A DNA stretch of 64,000 bases, taken from NCBI RefSeq assembly GCF_001443045.1, contig NZ_LKPJ01000002.1, positions 333,121 through 397,120 on the forward strand, written 5' to 3'. The notes under the pieces were generated by a model, which saw nothing but the letters and a program-made list of their open reading frames with translations, searched no databases and had not been told where the DNA came from. Shown here piece by piece: positions 51,007 through 60,200 of this stretch. This DNA comes from Burkholderia ambifaria (GTDB lineage: Bacteria; Pseudomonadota; Gammaproteobacteria; Burkholderiales; Burkholderiaceae). Both the position numbers and the translations under genes were made by a program. Each line of letters starts with the position of its first letter. Positions within the stretch are counted from its first letter, which is position 1.

Positions 51007-53096
51007 CGACGTTCGCGATGCGCAAGCGGCTCGCGGCGAGCGGGCAGGGCGCGGCATCCGGCCGCCGTGCCGGTGCGATCGCGCTCGGCCTTGTCGTGCT
51101 GATCGCCGTGCTGGCGGTGCTGCGCGTCGCGCCGGACCTGCACGGATGGTGGAACGCGGTGCCGGGCAGCGACGCTGCCGCGCTCGCGGGCGTGTTCCTG
51201 TTCGACCTCAACCTGCCGCGCGTCGCGGCCGCGCTCGTCGCGGGCGGCTGTCTCGGCATCGCGGGCGCGCTGTTCCAGTCGCTCACGCGCAACCCGCTCG
51301 CGTCGCCCGACCTGCTCGGCGTGACGGGCGGTGCCCAGCTCGGCCTGCTTGCGGCGATGCTGGTGCCGGCGCTCGCCGGCGTCGCGTCGGTGCCGCTGCT
51401 GTTCGTCTGCGGGCTGATCGCCGCCGCGTGCGCGATCGTCGCGGCCGGCGGCTGGCGCGCGACGCCGCTGCGGCTCGTGCTCGCGGGCAGCGTGTGCATG
51501 CTGCTGTTCGCGGCGCTGTCGACGCTGGTACTCGCGTTCTTCGAGCAGAACATTGCAGGCGCCGCGCTGTGGACCAACGGCAGTCTCTATCAACCGGGCG
51601 CGACCGGGCTCGCGCTCGCCGCGCGCTGGCTGGTCCTGCCGCTGCTGGCATTGCCGTTCGTGATCCGGCCGCTGAATCCGCTCGCGCTCGGCGACGAGGC
51701 GGCGGCCGCGGCCGGCGTGCGCGTCGATGCGACGCGGCTCGCCGCGACGATCGTCGCGGTCGCGTTCACGAGCGTGGCGGTCAGCATCGCGGGCCCGCTG
51801 TCGTATGTCGGGCTCGTCGCGCCGAACCTGCTGCGCCAGGTGCGCGGTGCGCGCGCGGCGCGGCTCGGCGTGCTGGTGCCGCTGTCGGCGCTCGCGGGCG
51901 GTGCGCTCGTACTCGTCACCGACAGCGCGGTGCTCGCGTCGGGCCTCGACGCGACGTTGTCGACCGGCGTCGCGATCGCGCTCGTCGGCACGCCGCTGAT
52001 GCTCGCGATGATCCGGCACGGCGCCGCGTGGTCGGGTGTGCTGCACGCGCAAGCCGAACGCGCGGCCGGCAGCGGCTCGACGCGCGTGGTCGGCTGGCTC
52101 GAACGGCTCGGCTGGCCGCTGCGCACCGCGCTGTTCGTCGCGGCCGGCTTGCTCGTGGTGTTCGTCGGCGTGTCGACCGGCCCCGAATGGCTGTCGCTCG
52201 CGCGCTGGTCCGCCGCGCTGTCGGGCCACGATGCGCTCGCGCGCATGCTGATCGACCTGCGCATGCCGCGGCTGCTGTGCGCGCTCCTCGCGGGTGCGCT
52301 GCTGGCCGCGAGCGGCGTCGCGATGCAAAGCGTCGTGCGCAATCCGCTCGCCGGGCCCGAAGTGCTCGGCGTCACGCAGGGCGCGGGGCTCGTCACGCTG
52401 TTCGCGTTGTCGACGTGGCCGCTGATGGGCCATGTGACGCTTGCCGTAGCCGCCTTGACCGGCGGCGCGCTGTCGCTCGCGATCACGCTCGCGCTGAATC
52501 ACCGGCATCGTTACGCACCGCTCGCGGTCGCGTTGACCGGCATCGTGATCGGCGCGCTGTGGACCACGCTCGCGCAATGGCTGATCACGCAGCAAAGCGT
52601 GCAGCCCGCGCGCTTCGTCGTCTGGCTCGTCGGCGGCACCTACGGCCGCAGTTGGGGCGAGGTGTCGATGCTGCTGCCGTGGTGCGTGCTCGCGATACCC
52701 GTATTCGCATGGCTCGCGCGGCCGCTCGATATGCTGGCGCTCGGCGACGACCAGGCGGCCGCGCTCGGCCTGCCGGTCGCCGCGCTGCGGCCGCTCGCGC
52801 TGACGATCGCGACGCTCGCCGCCTGCGCGGCCGTCGCGGCGGTCGGGCCGGTCGGCTTCATCGGACTGATGGCGCCGCACGTCGCGACGATGCTCGGCGC
52901 GCGCCGGCATCGCACGCGTCTGTGGCTGGCGGCCGCATGCGGCGCGCTGATTCTCGGATGTGCCGATCTGGCGGCCCGCACGGTCGTCGCGCCGCGCGAA
53001 GTGCCGGCCGGCGTGCTGACCGCGCTGATCGGCGCGCCGTACCTGCTCGGGCTGCTGATCCTCGAGGGGCGCCGCGCCCGGCGCGCGGGGCGATGA
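51003..53096 (+). CDS. orbD: Fused double permease for ferric ornibactin, OrbD
   Basis: 697 aa, twice the size of a normal FecCD permease: two permease domains in one chain (about 20-345 and 360-697). Each repeats the motif RxPRVxAALxAGxxLGxxGAxxQ (LNLPRVAAALVAGGCLGIAGALFQ and LRMPRLLCALLAGALLAASGVAMQ) with NPLASPDLLGV/NPLAGPEVLGV, and GLVAPNLLR/GLMAPHVAT. FhuB has the same build. It carries the ferric siderophore across the inner membrane with OrbB and OrbC. Confidence 0.93.
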   Translation: MTTFAMRKRLAASGQGAASGRRAGAIALGLVVLIAVLAVLRVAPDLHGWWNAVPGSDAAALAGVFLFDLNLPRVAAALVAGGCLGIAGALFQSLTRNPLASPDLLGVTGGAQLGLLAAMLVPALAGVASVPLLFVCGLIAAACAIVAAGGWRATPLRLVLAGSVCMLLFAALSTLVLAFFEQNIAGAALWTNGSLYQPGATGLALAARWLVLPLLALPFVIRPLNPLALGDEAAAAAGVRVDATRLAATIVAVAFTSVAVSIAGPLSYVGLVAPNLLRQVRGARAARLGVLVPLSALAGGALVLVTDSAVLASGLDATLSTGVAIALVGTPLMLAMIRHGAAWSGVLHAQAERAAGSGSTRVVGWLERLGWPLRTALFVAAGLLVVFVGVSTGPEWLSLARWSAALSGHDALARMLIDLRMPRLLCALLAGALLAASGVAMQSVVRNPLAGPEVLGVTQGAGLVTLFALSTWPLMGHVTLAVAALTGGALSLAITLALNHRHRYAPLAVALTGIVIGALWTTLAQWLITQQSVQPARFVVWLVGGTYGRSWGEVSMLLPWCVLAIPVFAWLARPLDMLALGDDQAAALGLPVAALRPLALTIATLAACAAVAAVGPVGFIGLMAPHVATMLGARRHRTRLWLAAACGALILGCADLAARTVVAPREVPAGVLTALIGAPYLLGLLILEGRRARRAGR

Positions 53097-53893
53097 CGCC
53101 GGCGCTCGACGGCGCGCGCGTCACGTGCTTCTCCGCGTTCTCGCCCGAACCGTTCGCCGCGCATCTAGACGACGTGTGGCTCGGGGTGCCCGACGACACG
53201 CACGCGCCGTGCCGGATCGTCGTGCCGGTGAGCGCGCTGCCCGATCATCGCGACGCGGTGCTCGACGCGATGGTGCGGCACTACGGCGGCGATCCGGCGC
53301 AGCATGCGCGCGCGCTGATGTCGCAATGGAGCAAGTACTACTTCGGCCGCGCGGCGCCCGCCGGCGTGGTCGCCGCGCTGACGCTCGGCCGCCCGCTCGA
53401 CATGGCGCCGGAACGCACGTTCGTCGCGCTCGACGACGGGATGCCGGCCGCACTGTATTTCGCGCCGGACGCGCTCGGCGCGTCGTGCGCCGATCCCGCG
53501 CCGCGCTATGCGGGGCTCGTCGCGCATCTCGGCGCGGTGATCGACCTGCTCGCGGCGATGGGCCGTGTCACGCCGCGCGTGCTGTGGAGCAACGCGGGCA
53601 ACCTGCTCGACTATCTGCTCGATACGTACCGGTCGCTGCCGTGTGCGGCCGATCCCGTTCGCGATGCCGACTGGCTGTTCGGCGCGTCCTGCGTTCAGGG
53701 CGCGCCGAATCCGCTGCGCCTGCCGGTGCGCGACGCCGTGCCGCGCTCGCCGTTGCTGCCGACGCCGTTTCGCGCGCGCCGCGTGTGCTGCCTGCGCTAT
53801 GAAATTCCTGGAGAAACGCAACTGTGTGGAAGCTGCCCCCTGCTATTGACGATGGACGACGCGGCGCTGGCCGAGCAGGACGCGTGCCGGTGA
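53093..53893 (+). CDS. orbF: Siderophore-iron reductase OrbF (FhuF-like)
   Basis: 266 aa. The C-terminal [22 protein letters not shown] holds the C-C-x10-C-x2-C pattern that binds a [2Fe-2S] cluster in FhuF proteins. It likely reduces Fe(III) in the imported ornibactin complex and releases Fe(II) in the cytoplasm. Start and stop overlap both neighbours (ATGA with orbD, GTGA with orbB), so the import genes are tightly coupled. Confidence 0.9.
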   Translation: MTPALDGARVTCFSAFSPEPFAAHLDDVWLGVPDDTHAPCRIVVPVSALPDHRDAVLDAMVRHYGGDPAQHARALMSQWSKYYFGRAAPAGVVAALTLGRPLDMAPERTFVALDDGMPAALYFAPDALGASCADPAPRYAGLVAHLGAVIDLLAAMGRVTPRVLWSNAGNLLDYLLDTYRSLPCAADPVRDADWLFGASCVQGAPNPLRLPVRDAVPRSPLLPTPFRARRVCCLRYEIPGETQLCGSCPLLLTMDDAALAEQDACR

Positions 53894-54924
53894 CGCATGC
53901 CGGCCGCCGTCATGCGCTCGGCGCACTGGCCGCGCTCGGCGCCGCGTGCTGCGGCGCGCTGGTTACACCGGCCGTCGCGGTCGCCGGCGACGCGCGCGGC
54001 GGAGCGGGCAGCACGGCCTCGCCATCGAGCCGCTTGCTCGCCGGCAACCCCGTCGTATCGCAGGCGAGTGCAACGATGCCCGTGCGGCCGCAGCGCGTGG
54101 TCGCGCTCGACTTCATGTTCGCGGAAAGCGTGATTGCGCTCGACATCGTGCCGGTCGGCATGGCGGATACGGCGTTCTATCCGGGCTGGCTCGGCTACCG
54201 GAGCGACCGGCTCGCGCACGTGACCGACATCGGCTCGCGGCAGGAGCCGGGGCTCGAGGCGATCGCCGCGGTGAAGCCCGATCTGATCATCGGCGTCGGC
54301 TTTCGGCATGCGCCGATCTTCGCCGCGCTCGACCGCATCGCGCCGACGATCCTGTTCCAGTTCAGCCCGAACGTGTCCGAAGACGGCGTGCCCGTCACGC
54401 AGCTCGACTGGATGCGGCAGATCTTCCGGACGATCGGCGCCGTGACCGGACGCGACGCGCGTGCGAAAGCGGTCGAAGCGCAACTCGACGCGGGCATCGC
54501 GCGCAATGCGTCGCGGCTCGAGGCGGCCGGGCGCAGCGGCGAACGCATCGCACTGCTGCAGGATCTCGGGCTGCCCGACCGTTATTGGGCCTATACGGGC
54601 AACAGCACGTCGGCGGGCCTTGCGCGCGCGCTCGGTCTCGAGCCGTGGCCGAAGAAGCCGACACGGGAAGGCACGCTCTACGTGACCTCCGCCGACCTGC
54701 TCCGGCAACGCGATCTCGCCGTGCTGTTCGTCACCGCGACCGGGATGGACGTGCCGCTGTCGTCGAAGCTCGATTCGCCGGTGTGGCGTTTCGTGCCCGC
54801 GCGGCGAGAACACCGGATCGCGCTCGTCGAGCGGAATATCTGGGGGTTCGGCGGTCCGATGTCGGCGCTGAAACTGGCCGACGTGATGACCGATACGATG
54901 CTGAAGCTGCCGATCGTGCGCTGA
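53890..54924 (+). CDS. orbB: Periplasmic ferric siderophore-binding protein OrbB
   Basis: 344 aa. I chose the GTG at 53890, which overlaps the orbF stop, because a signal peptide then follows at once ([28 protein letters not shown]). The mature part is an FhuD/FepB-type class III binding protein: [29 protein letters not shown] and [33 protein letters not shown]. It passes ferric ornibactin from the outer-membrane receptor (OrbA, outside the window) to OrbD. It is the last plus-strand gene before the convergent orbE. Confidence 0.88.
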   Translation: MTHAGRRHALGALAALGAACCGALVTPAVAVAGDARGGAGSTASPSSRLLAGNPVVSQASATMPVRPQRVVALDFMFAESVIALDIVPVGMADTAFYPGWLGYRSDRLAHVTDIGSRQEPGLEAIAAVKPDLIIGVGFRHAPIFAALDRIAPTILFQFSPNVSEDGVPVTQLDWMRQIFRTIGAVTGRDARAKAVEAQLDAGIARNASRLEAAGRSGERIALLQDLGLPDRYWAYTGNSTSAGLARALGLEPWPKKPTREGTLYVTSADLLRQRDLAVLFVTATGMDVPLSSKLDSPVWRFVPARREHRIALVERNIWGFGGPMSALKLADVMTDTMLKLPIVR

Positions 54925-55080
54925 ACGGGGAGATCGTCGTGAGCGGGCGGGGCAGCGCGTGGCCGGGAATTGGGTTGTCATTCGCGTACCGCCCGAACGG
55001 GCCGCGGCATTGCGGTGGCGTTACGCCGTATGCAAGTACGCCGAACAATATCTCCTTCCGATTCATCCGAATCCTTCCGA

Positions 55081-55136
55081 TCTTCCGATCTTCCGATCTT
55101 CCGATCTTCCGAACCTCCGAACCTCCGAACCTCCGA
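55081..55136. repeat. Octanucleotide tandem repeat, orbB-orbE intergenic region
   Basis: Four exact copies of TCTTCCGA (55081-55112) run into three exact copies of ACCTCCGA (55113-55136), with degenerate copies just upstream (CCTTCCGA, TTCATCCGA). It lies between convergent stop codons, so it affects transcript ends rather than promoters or proteins. Copy number may vary by slippage. Confidence 0.92.
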
Positions 55137-55195
55137 ACCGAACAACGCCTGCGCGCCGCAATCGCTGCACGCAGGCCGCCGGTGTTGACGCATGC

Positions 55196-56941
55196 TCACG
55201 CGCTCAGCGCGTCGGCACCATCCCGCGCGCGTGACCGCGCCGGCGTCGTATCGCTGACGATCTGCCCGTTGTCGAGTTTCAGCAGACGATCGGCGAGATC
55301 GAAATAGCGGTCGTCGTGCGTGATCACGATCACGGCCTTGCCGCGCGCGCGCAGCTCGGGCAGCAGCTGCTCGTAGAACACGGCCTTGAACGACGGATCC
55401 TGGTCGGCCGCCCATTCGTCGAACAGGTAAAACGGGCGGTCCTCCAGATACGCGACGACGAGCGCGAGCCGCTTGCGCTGGCCGGTCGACAGCGCACGGT
55501 TCGAGAACGCGCCGTCGACGACCTTCACCTTGTGATCGAGCGCGAGCTTCGCGACCAGCGCGTTCGCGCGCGCATCGGCCTGCGCACGCGCAGGATCGTC
55601 CGGATCGACGATGCCGAGCAGCGCATCGAACAGGTGGAAATCGTTGAACACCGCGCTGAAGCGCTGCCGGTACGCCGCACGCTCGCGCCAGCCGATCGCG
55701 AGGCCGTCGACCTCGATCGTGCCTTCCTCCGGCTCGTAGAGCCCCGTCAGCACCTTCGCGAGCGTCGTCTTGCCGCTGCCGTTGCCGCCGACGATGAACA
55801 CGAGCTCGCCCGGCTGGATCGTCAGGTCGATCGGCCCGATGCGGAACATCCGTTCGTCGCGCTCGTGGAAGTACGCATGCGTGACGCCGCGCAGCGTGAC
55901 GGCGCCGGCCGGCGGCACGTCGGGCGCGTCGCTGGCGGGCGGCACCGTGCGCAGCGCGCCGAACTCGGCCATCACGCCTTCGATCCGCGTGAGCGACACG
56001 CGCGCCGCATTGACGGTCGGCAGATTGTTCAGCAGTCCGTCGAGCGGCACCAGCATGAACAGGAACACGACGACGTAGCCGGCCGCCGCACCGGCGTCGG
56101 CATGCACGCCCAGCTGCGGCCAGAACGCGGCCGCGCCGAGGAACACGTAGAACAGGAAGATGATCCAGCCGACACCGACCGCATACGCGCTGAACGCGCG
56201 GCGGCGGTGGTCGCGCACCTCGCCGATCGCGGCGCCGAGCTGGCCGTCGACGAACTGGCGCGCGCGCGCGTCGTGCAGCTTCAGCTCCTTCGCGCCGGAG
56301 AACAGCGAACCGAGATAGCCGAACAGGCGGTCCTGCGCGTGGCCGGCCGCCTCGAGCGACGCGATCGCGCGGCGGTCGCCGGTGTGATAACCGAGCGAGC
56401 CCGCGATGATCGCGGTCAGCGCGAGCAGGCACACCGGCCACGACAACCACGCGAGATAGCCGAGGCAGCCGAACACGATCGAGCCGTGCATCACCAGGTT
56501 CGGCAGCGCGAAGAACAGCATCGACACGTTGGTCGCGTCGTCGGTCAGCACCGACTGCACGGGCGCCGCGCCGATCCGCTCGATGTCGCGCAGTTCGGCT
56601 GCGCCGACACGCCGCGCGAGATGCACGCGCAGACGCGCCATCGTGTCCTGCGACAGCCGGGCGAACAACGTGCCCGACACGATCCGCGTGACGAGCGCGA
56701 TCACCGCGCACAGCGCGAAGCGCCACGCGAGCGACGCGTCGGCCGCGCCGGGCTGCGCGAGCGCGCGGTTCAGCGTCGCGACGAGCAGCACGCTCGCGAC
56801 GCCGTTGAGCACACAGGCGACGAGCGCAAGCGCGAGCGATGCGCGGCTTTCGCGCAGCAGCGCGAGGATCAGGCGGGCCGCGGGGCGGCCGGGGGAGGCG
56901 TCGAGGGACGGCGGGGAAGAAGGCTCGTGGGCGGCGGTCAT
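55196..56941 (-). CDS. orbE: Cyclic-peptide-type ABC exporter OrbE (PvdE-like)
   Basis: 581 aa half-transporter: six membrane helices (about 20-320) fused to an ATPase with Walker A GGNGSGKTT, signature LSTGQRKR and Walker B YLFDEWAADQD, the wording of the PvdE/SyrD siderophore-peptide exporter family. It probably moves an ornibactin precursor to the periplasm. I chose the ATG at 56941; the frame extends to a TTG at 56989 without a better ribosome site. It is divergent from orbI and driven by an OrbS-type promoter. Confidence 0.9.
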   Translation of the reverse strand: MTAAHEPSSPPSLDASPGRPAARLILALLRESRASLALALVACVLNGVASVLLVATLNRALAQPGAADASLAWRFALCAVIALVTRIVSGTLFARLSQDTMARLRVHLARRVGAAELRDIERIGAAPVQSVLTDDATNVSMLFFALPNLVMHGSIVFGCLGYLAWLSWPVCLLALTAIIAGSLGYHTGDRRAIASLEAAGHAQDRLFGYLGSLFSGAKELKLHDARARQFVDGQLGAAIGEVRDHRRRAFSAYAVGVGWIIFLFYVFLGAAAFWPQLGVHADAGAAAGYVVVFLFMLVPLDGLLNNLPTVNAARVSLTRIEGVMAEFGALRTVPPASDAPDVPPAGAVTLRGVTHAYFHERDERMFRIGPIDLTIQPGELVFIVGGNGSGKTTLAKVLTGLYEPEEGTIEVDGLAIGWRERAAYRQRFSAVFNDFHLFDALLGIVDPDDPARAQADARANALVAKLALDHKVKVVDGAFSNRALSTGQRKRLALVVAYLEDRPFYLFDEWAADQDPSFKAVFYEQLLPELRARGKAVIVITHDDRYFDLADRLLKLDNGQIVSDTTPARSRARDGADALSA

Positions 56942-57045
56942 CGGCAACGTCGGTAAATGAAGGGCAGGCAAACCGTGCGGAAACGGCAAAACTGACGCGA
57001 AAGCGGCGCGCGGGACGGGCCCGGTTGCGGCGTTCCTCCCTGATA

Positions 57046-57070
57046 GACGAACGGGCCGCGCAAATATTTA
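57046..57070 (-). promoter_or_regulatory. OrbS-dependent promoter of orbE
   Basis: On the minus strand TAAATA (57070-57065), 15 bp, CGTC (57049-57046), with a CCGTT ahead of CGTC as in the orbI promoter. Slightly weaker -35 than orbH and orbI. Confidence 0.8.
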
Positions 57071-57118
57071 GCCATGCCGTCAAAAAATGCATCCGTTCGG
57101 ACTTTGCGCGCAGAACGG

Positions 57119-57143
57119 TAAAAAATCGGCCGCGCCGTTCGTC
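57119..57143 (+). promoter_or_regulatory. OrbS-dependent promoter of orbI
   Basis: TAAAAA (57119-57124), 15 bp, CGTC (57140-57143); the next bases (ATC) also match the orbH promoter. It lies 71 bp before the orbI start. Confidence 0.85.
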
Positions 57144-57213
57144 ACACCAGTGAAGCCGCCCCAAGCGGCCCCGAGACTTGGCCGAAGCGGCCGGACCGAA
57201 GGACTTCACGCAC

Positions 57214-60200
57214 ATGACGAGTTTCCCGACTGCGTTGCACCACCGAATCCGCGAACTGGCGCGCCGCGCGCCAGCCGCCCCTGCGCTCGCCGCGCCTTTC
57301 CAGAACGACCTGCGCCTGTCGCGCGGCGCGCTCGACGCGCGTGCATCGCGCCTTGCTCGCCAGTTGCGTGCTGCCGGTGTCGGCGCGGAAGTGCGGGTCG
57401 GCGTCTGTGTCGAACGCTCGTGTGAGCTGTTCGTCGCGCTGCTGGCCGTGCTGAAGGCGGGCGGCGTGTTCGTGCCGCTCGATCCGCGTCATCCGGCCGC
57501 GCGCCTCGACTGGATCGTCCGCGATGCGCAGTTGCGCCACGGGATCGTCGATGCGGCGGGCCGCGCGGCGCACGGCGCGTCGTTCGAACACGCGTTCGAC
57601 GCGACGTCGGCGGTGGATGACGGCGCGGATGCCGCCGCCTTCGCCGACGAAGAAGACGAAGACGTGCCGGTGCATCCGCGTGCGGCCGCCTACATGATCT
57701 ATACGTCGGGCTCGACCGGCACGCCGAAGGCGGTGGTCGTCGAGCACGGGCCGCTCGCCGCGCATTGCGACGCGCTCGCGGCCGCACTGCCGATCGAAGG
57801 CGGCGATCGCCTGCTGCATTTCGCGTCGGTCAATTTCGACGCCGCGCACGAATGCTGGCTCGCGCCGCTCGCGGTCGGCGCGAGCGTGACGATTGCACCG
57901 CCGCAGCCGTTCGCGCCGGACGCCGCCCATGCGCTGATGGTGCGCGAATCAGTCAGCGTCGCCGCGTTCCCGCCGGCCTACCTGCGCGAATTCGCGGCCG
58001 TCGCCGCGCGCGACGGCGTGCCGCCGGCCTTGCGCGTGCTCGCGTTCGGCGGCGAAGCGCTGCCGCAACAGGCATTCGAATTCGTGCGCCGCACGTTCCC
58101 GTCAGTACGCCTGATCAACGGCTACGGGCCGACCGAGGCCGTGATCTCGCCGATGCTGTGGCCGGTCGAACCGGGCGAAACGCCCGTGCTGGCCGCGCAC
58201 GATGCGTATGCGTCGCTGCCGATCGGCCACGTGATAGGCCCGCGCGTCGCGCGTATCGAAGGTGACGAGGCGGGCGAATCGGGTGAATCGGGTGAATCGG
58301 GCGAGGGCGGCGAACTGCTGCTCGGCGGCGTGTGCATCGCGCGCGGCTATCACGGCCGCCCGGCGTTGACGGCCGAACGCTTCATTCCCGATGCGCAGGG
58401 CGAGCCCGGTGCACGCGTGTACCGCACCGGCGACCTCGCGCGCCAGCGCGCCGACGGCGCCTTCGATTATCTTGGCCGTCTCGACGACCAGGTCCAGGTG
58501 CGCGGCGTGCGCGTGGAGCCCGCCGAAATCGCCGCGTGCCTGCGCACGCATCCGGCGGTGGCCGACGCGGCCGTGATCGCTGAAACCGGCAACGGGCCGA
58601 CGCGGCTCACCGCGTGCGTCGCGCTGCGCGCGGCCGCCGACGATGCGGCGCTGAAGGCGCACGTGGGCGCGCAGTTGCCTGCCGCGTGGCAGCCGCACCG
58701 GTTCGTGCGCTGCGATGCGCTGCCGTACACGCTGAACGGCAAGCTCGACCGTGCCGCGCTGCGCGAGCGCATCGCCGCAGCACGGGATACCGAACAACAC
58801 GCTGGCGACGCACCGCGCACGCCGACCGAAGCGCAGATCGCCGGTTTCTGGCAGACGCTGCTCGGCCTCGACGCGACGCCGTCGCGAGCCGACCGCTTCT
58901 TCGCGCTGGGCGCCGATTCGCTCGCGGCGATGCAACTGCAGGCCGCGATCCGCGCCGCGTTGCGCGTGAACCTGCGGCTCGACATGCTGTTCGCCGATCC
59001 GGCGCTGGCCGAGCTGGCCGCGCACGTCGATCGCGCGGAACGCGAAACGGGCGAGCCGCTGGCCGCGATCGCCGCGCGCCGTGCGCCGGCTGATGCGGCC
59101 GCATCGGGTGCGGCGCATGTCGATCGCGCGGCATCGCTCGCGCAGCAACGCTTCTGGGTACTCGCGCAAACGCGCGACGCCAGCGCCGCCTATCACATCG
59201 CCGCGCACTGGACGATCGACGGCGCGCTCGACCGCGCTGCACTGCAGCGCGCGCTCGATCACGTGATCGGGCGGCACGAGGCGTGGCGCACGACGCTCGT
59301 CGACAATGACGACGGCATCGTGATGCAGCGTATCCACGCGCATCTGCCGGTTTCGATCGCCACGGTCGACCTGCGCGACCAGCCGCCGGCTGCACGCGAT
59401 GCAGAGGCTGCTCGTCTCGCCGAACGCGACGCGGGCGCGCCGTTCGATCTTTCGCACGGGCCGCTGCTGCGCGCGACGCTCGTCGTGCTCGCCGACGATC
59501 GCCAGCGGCTGCTGTTGACCGCGCATCATGCGATCACCGACGGCTGGAGCTCGCGCTGCGCATTCGACGAGCTGTCGGCCGCATACGGCGCGTACGCGCA
59601 AGGCCGCGAGCCGTTGTTGCCCGCGTTGCCGATCCAGTACGCCGACTACGCGGACTGGCAGCGCGACATGCTCGCTGGCGGCGAAGGCGAGCGTCAGCTC
59701 GAATATTGGCGCGGCGCATTGCGCGACGTGCCGGGCCCGCTCGCGCTGCCGGTCGACCGCCAGCCGGGCGCGACGCGCACGCTGCAGGGCGCGCGTGCGT
59801 CGCTTCGCCTGCCCGACACGGTCACGGCCGATGTGCGGCGTCTCGCGCGCGACGCGCAGGCCACGGTCTTCACCGTGCTGCTGGCCGCGCTCGACGCATG
59901 GCTGTCGCGCCTGACCGGCGAGACGGACGTCGTCGTCGCGGTGCCGGTCGCGCATCGTCAGCGTCCGGAAACCCGCGCGCTGCTCGGCCTGTTCCTGAAT
60001 ACGGTCGCACTGCGCGTGCGCGTGGTGTCGACTCTGCCGTTTCGCGCGCTGGTCGACGCGGCACGCACGGCGGCACTCGACGCGGTCGCGCATCAGGATG
60101 TGCCGTTCGAACGCGTCGTCGATGCGGTGAAGCCGCCCGTCAAGCGCGGCGACGAATGGCTGCGCGTGAAATTCGCGCAGCAGTTCGATGCGCGGCACGA

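Noticed and set aside
55060..55140. CRISPR-like repeat block
   Set aside because: The units are 8 bp and directly adjacent with no spacers, so it is a simple tandem repeat.
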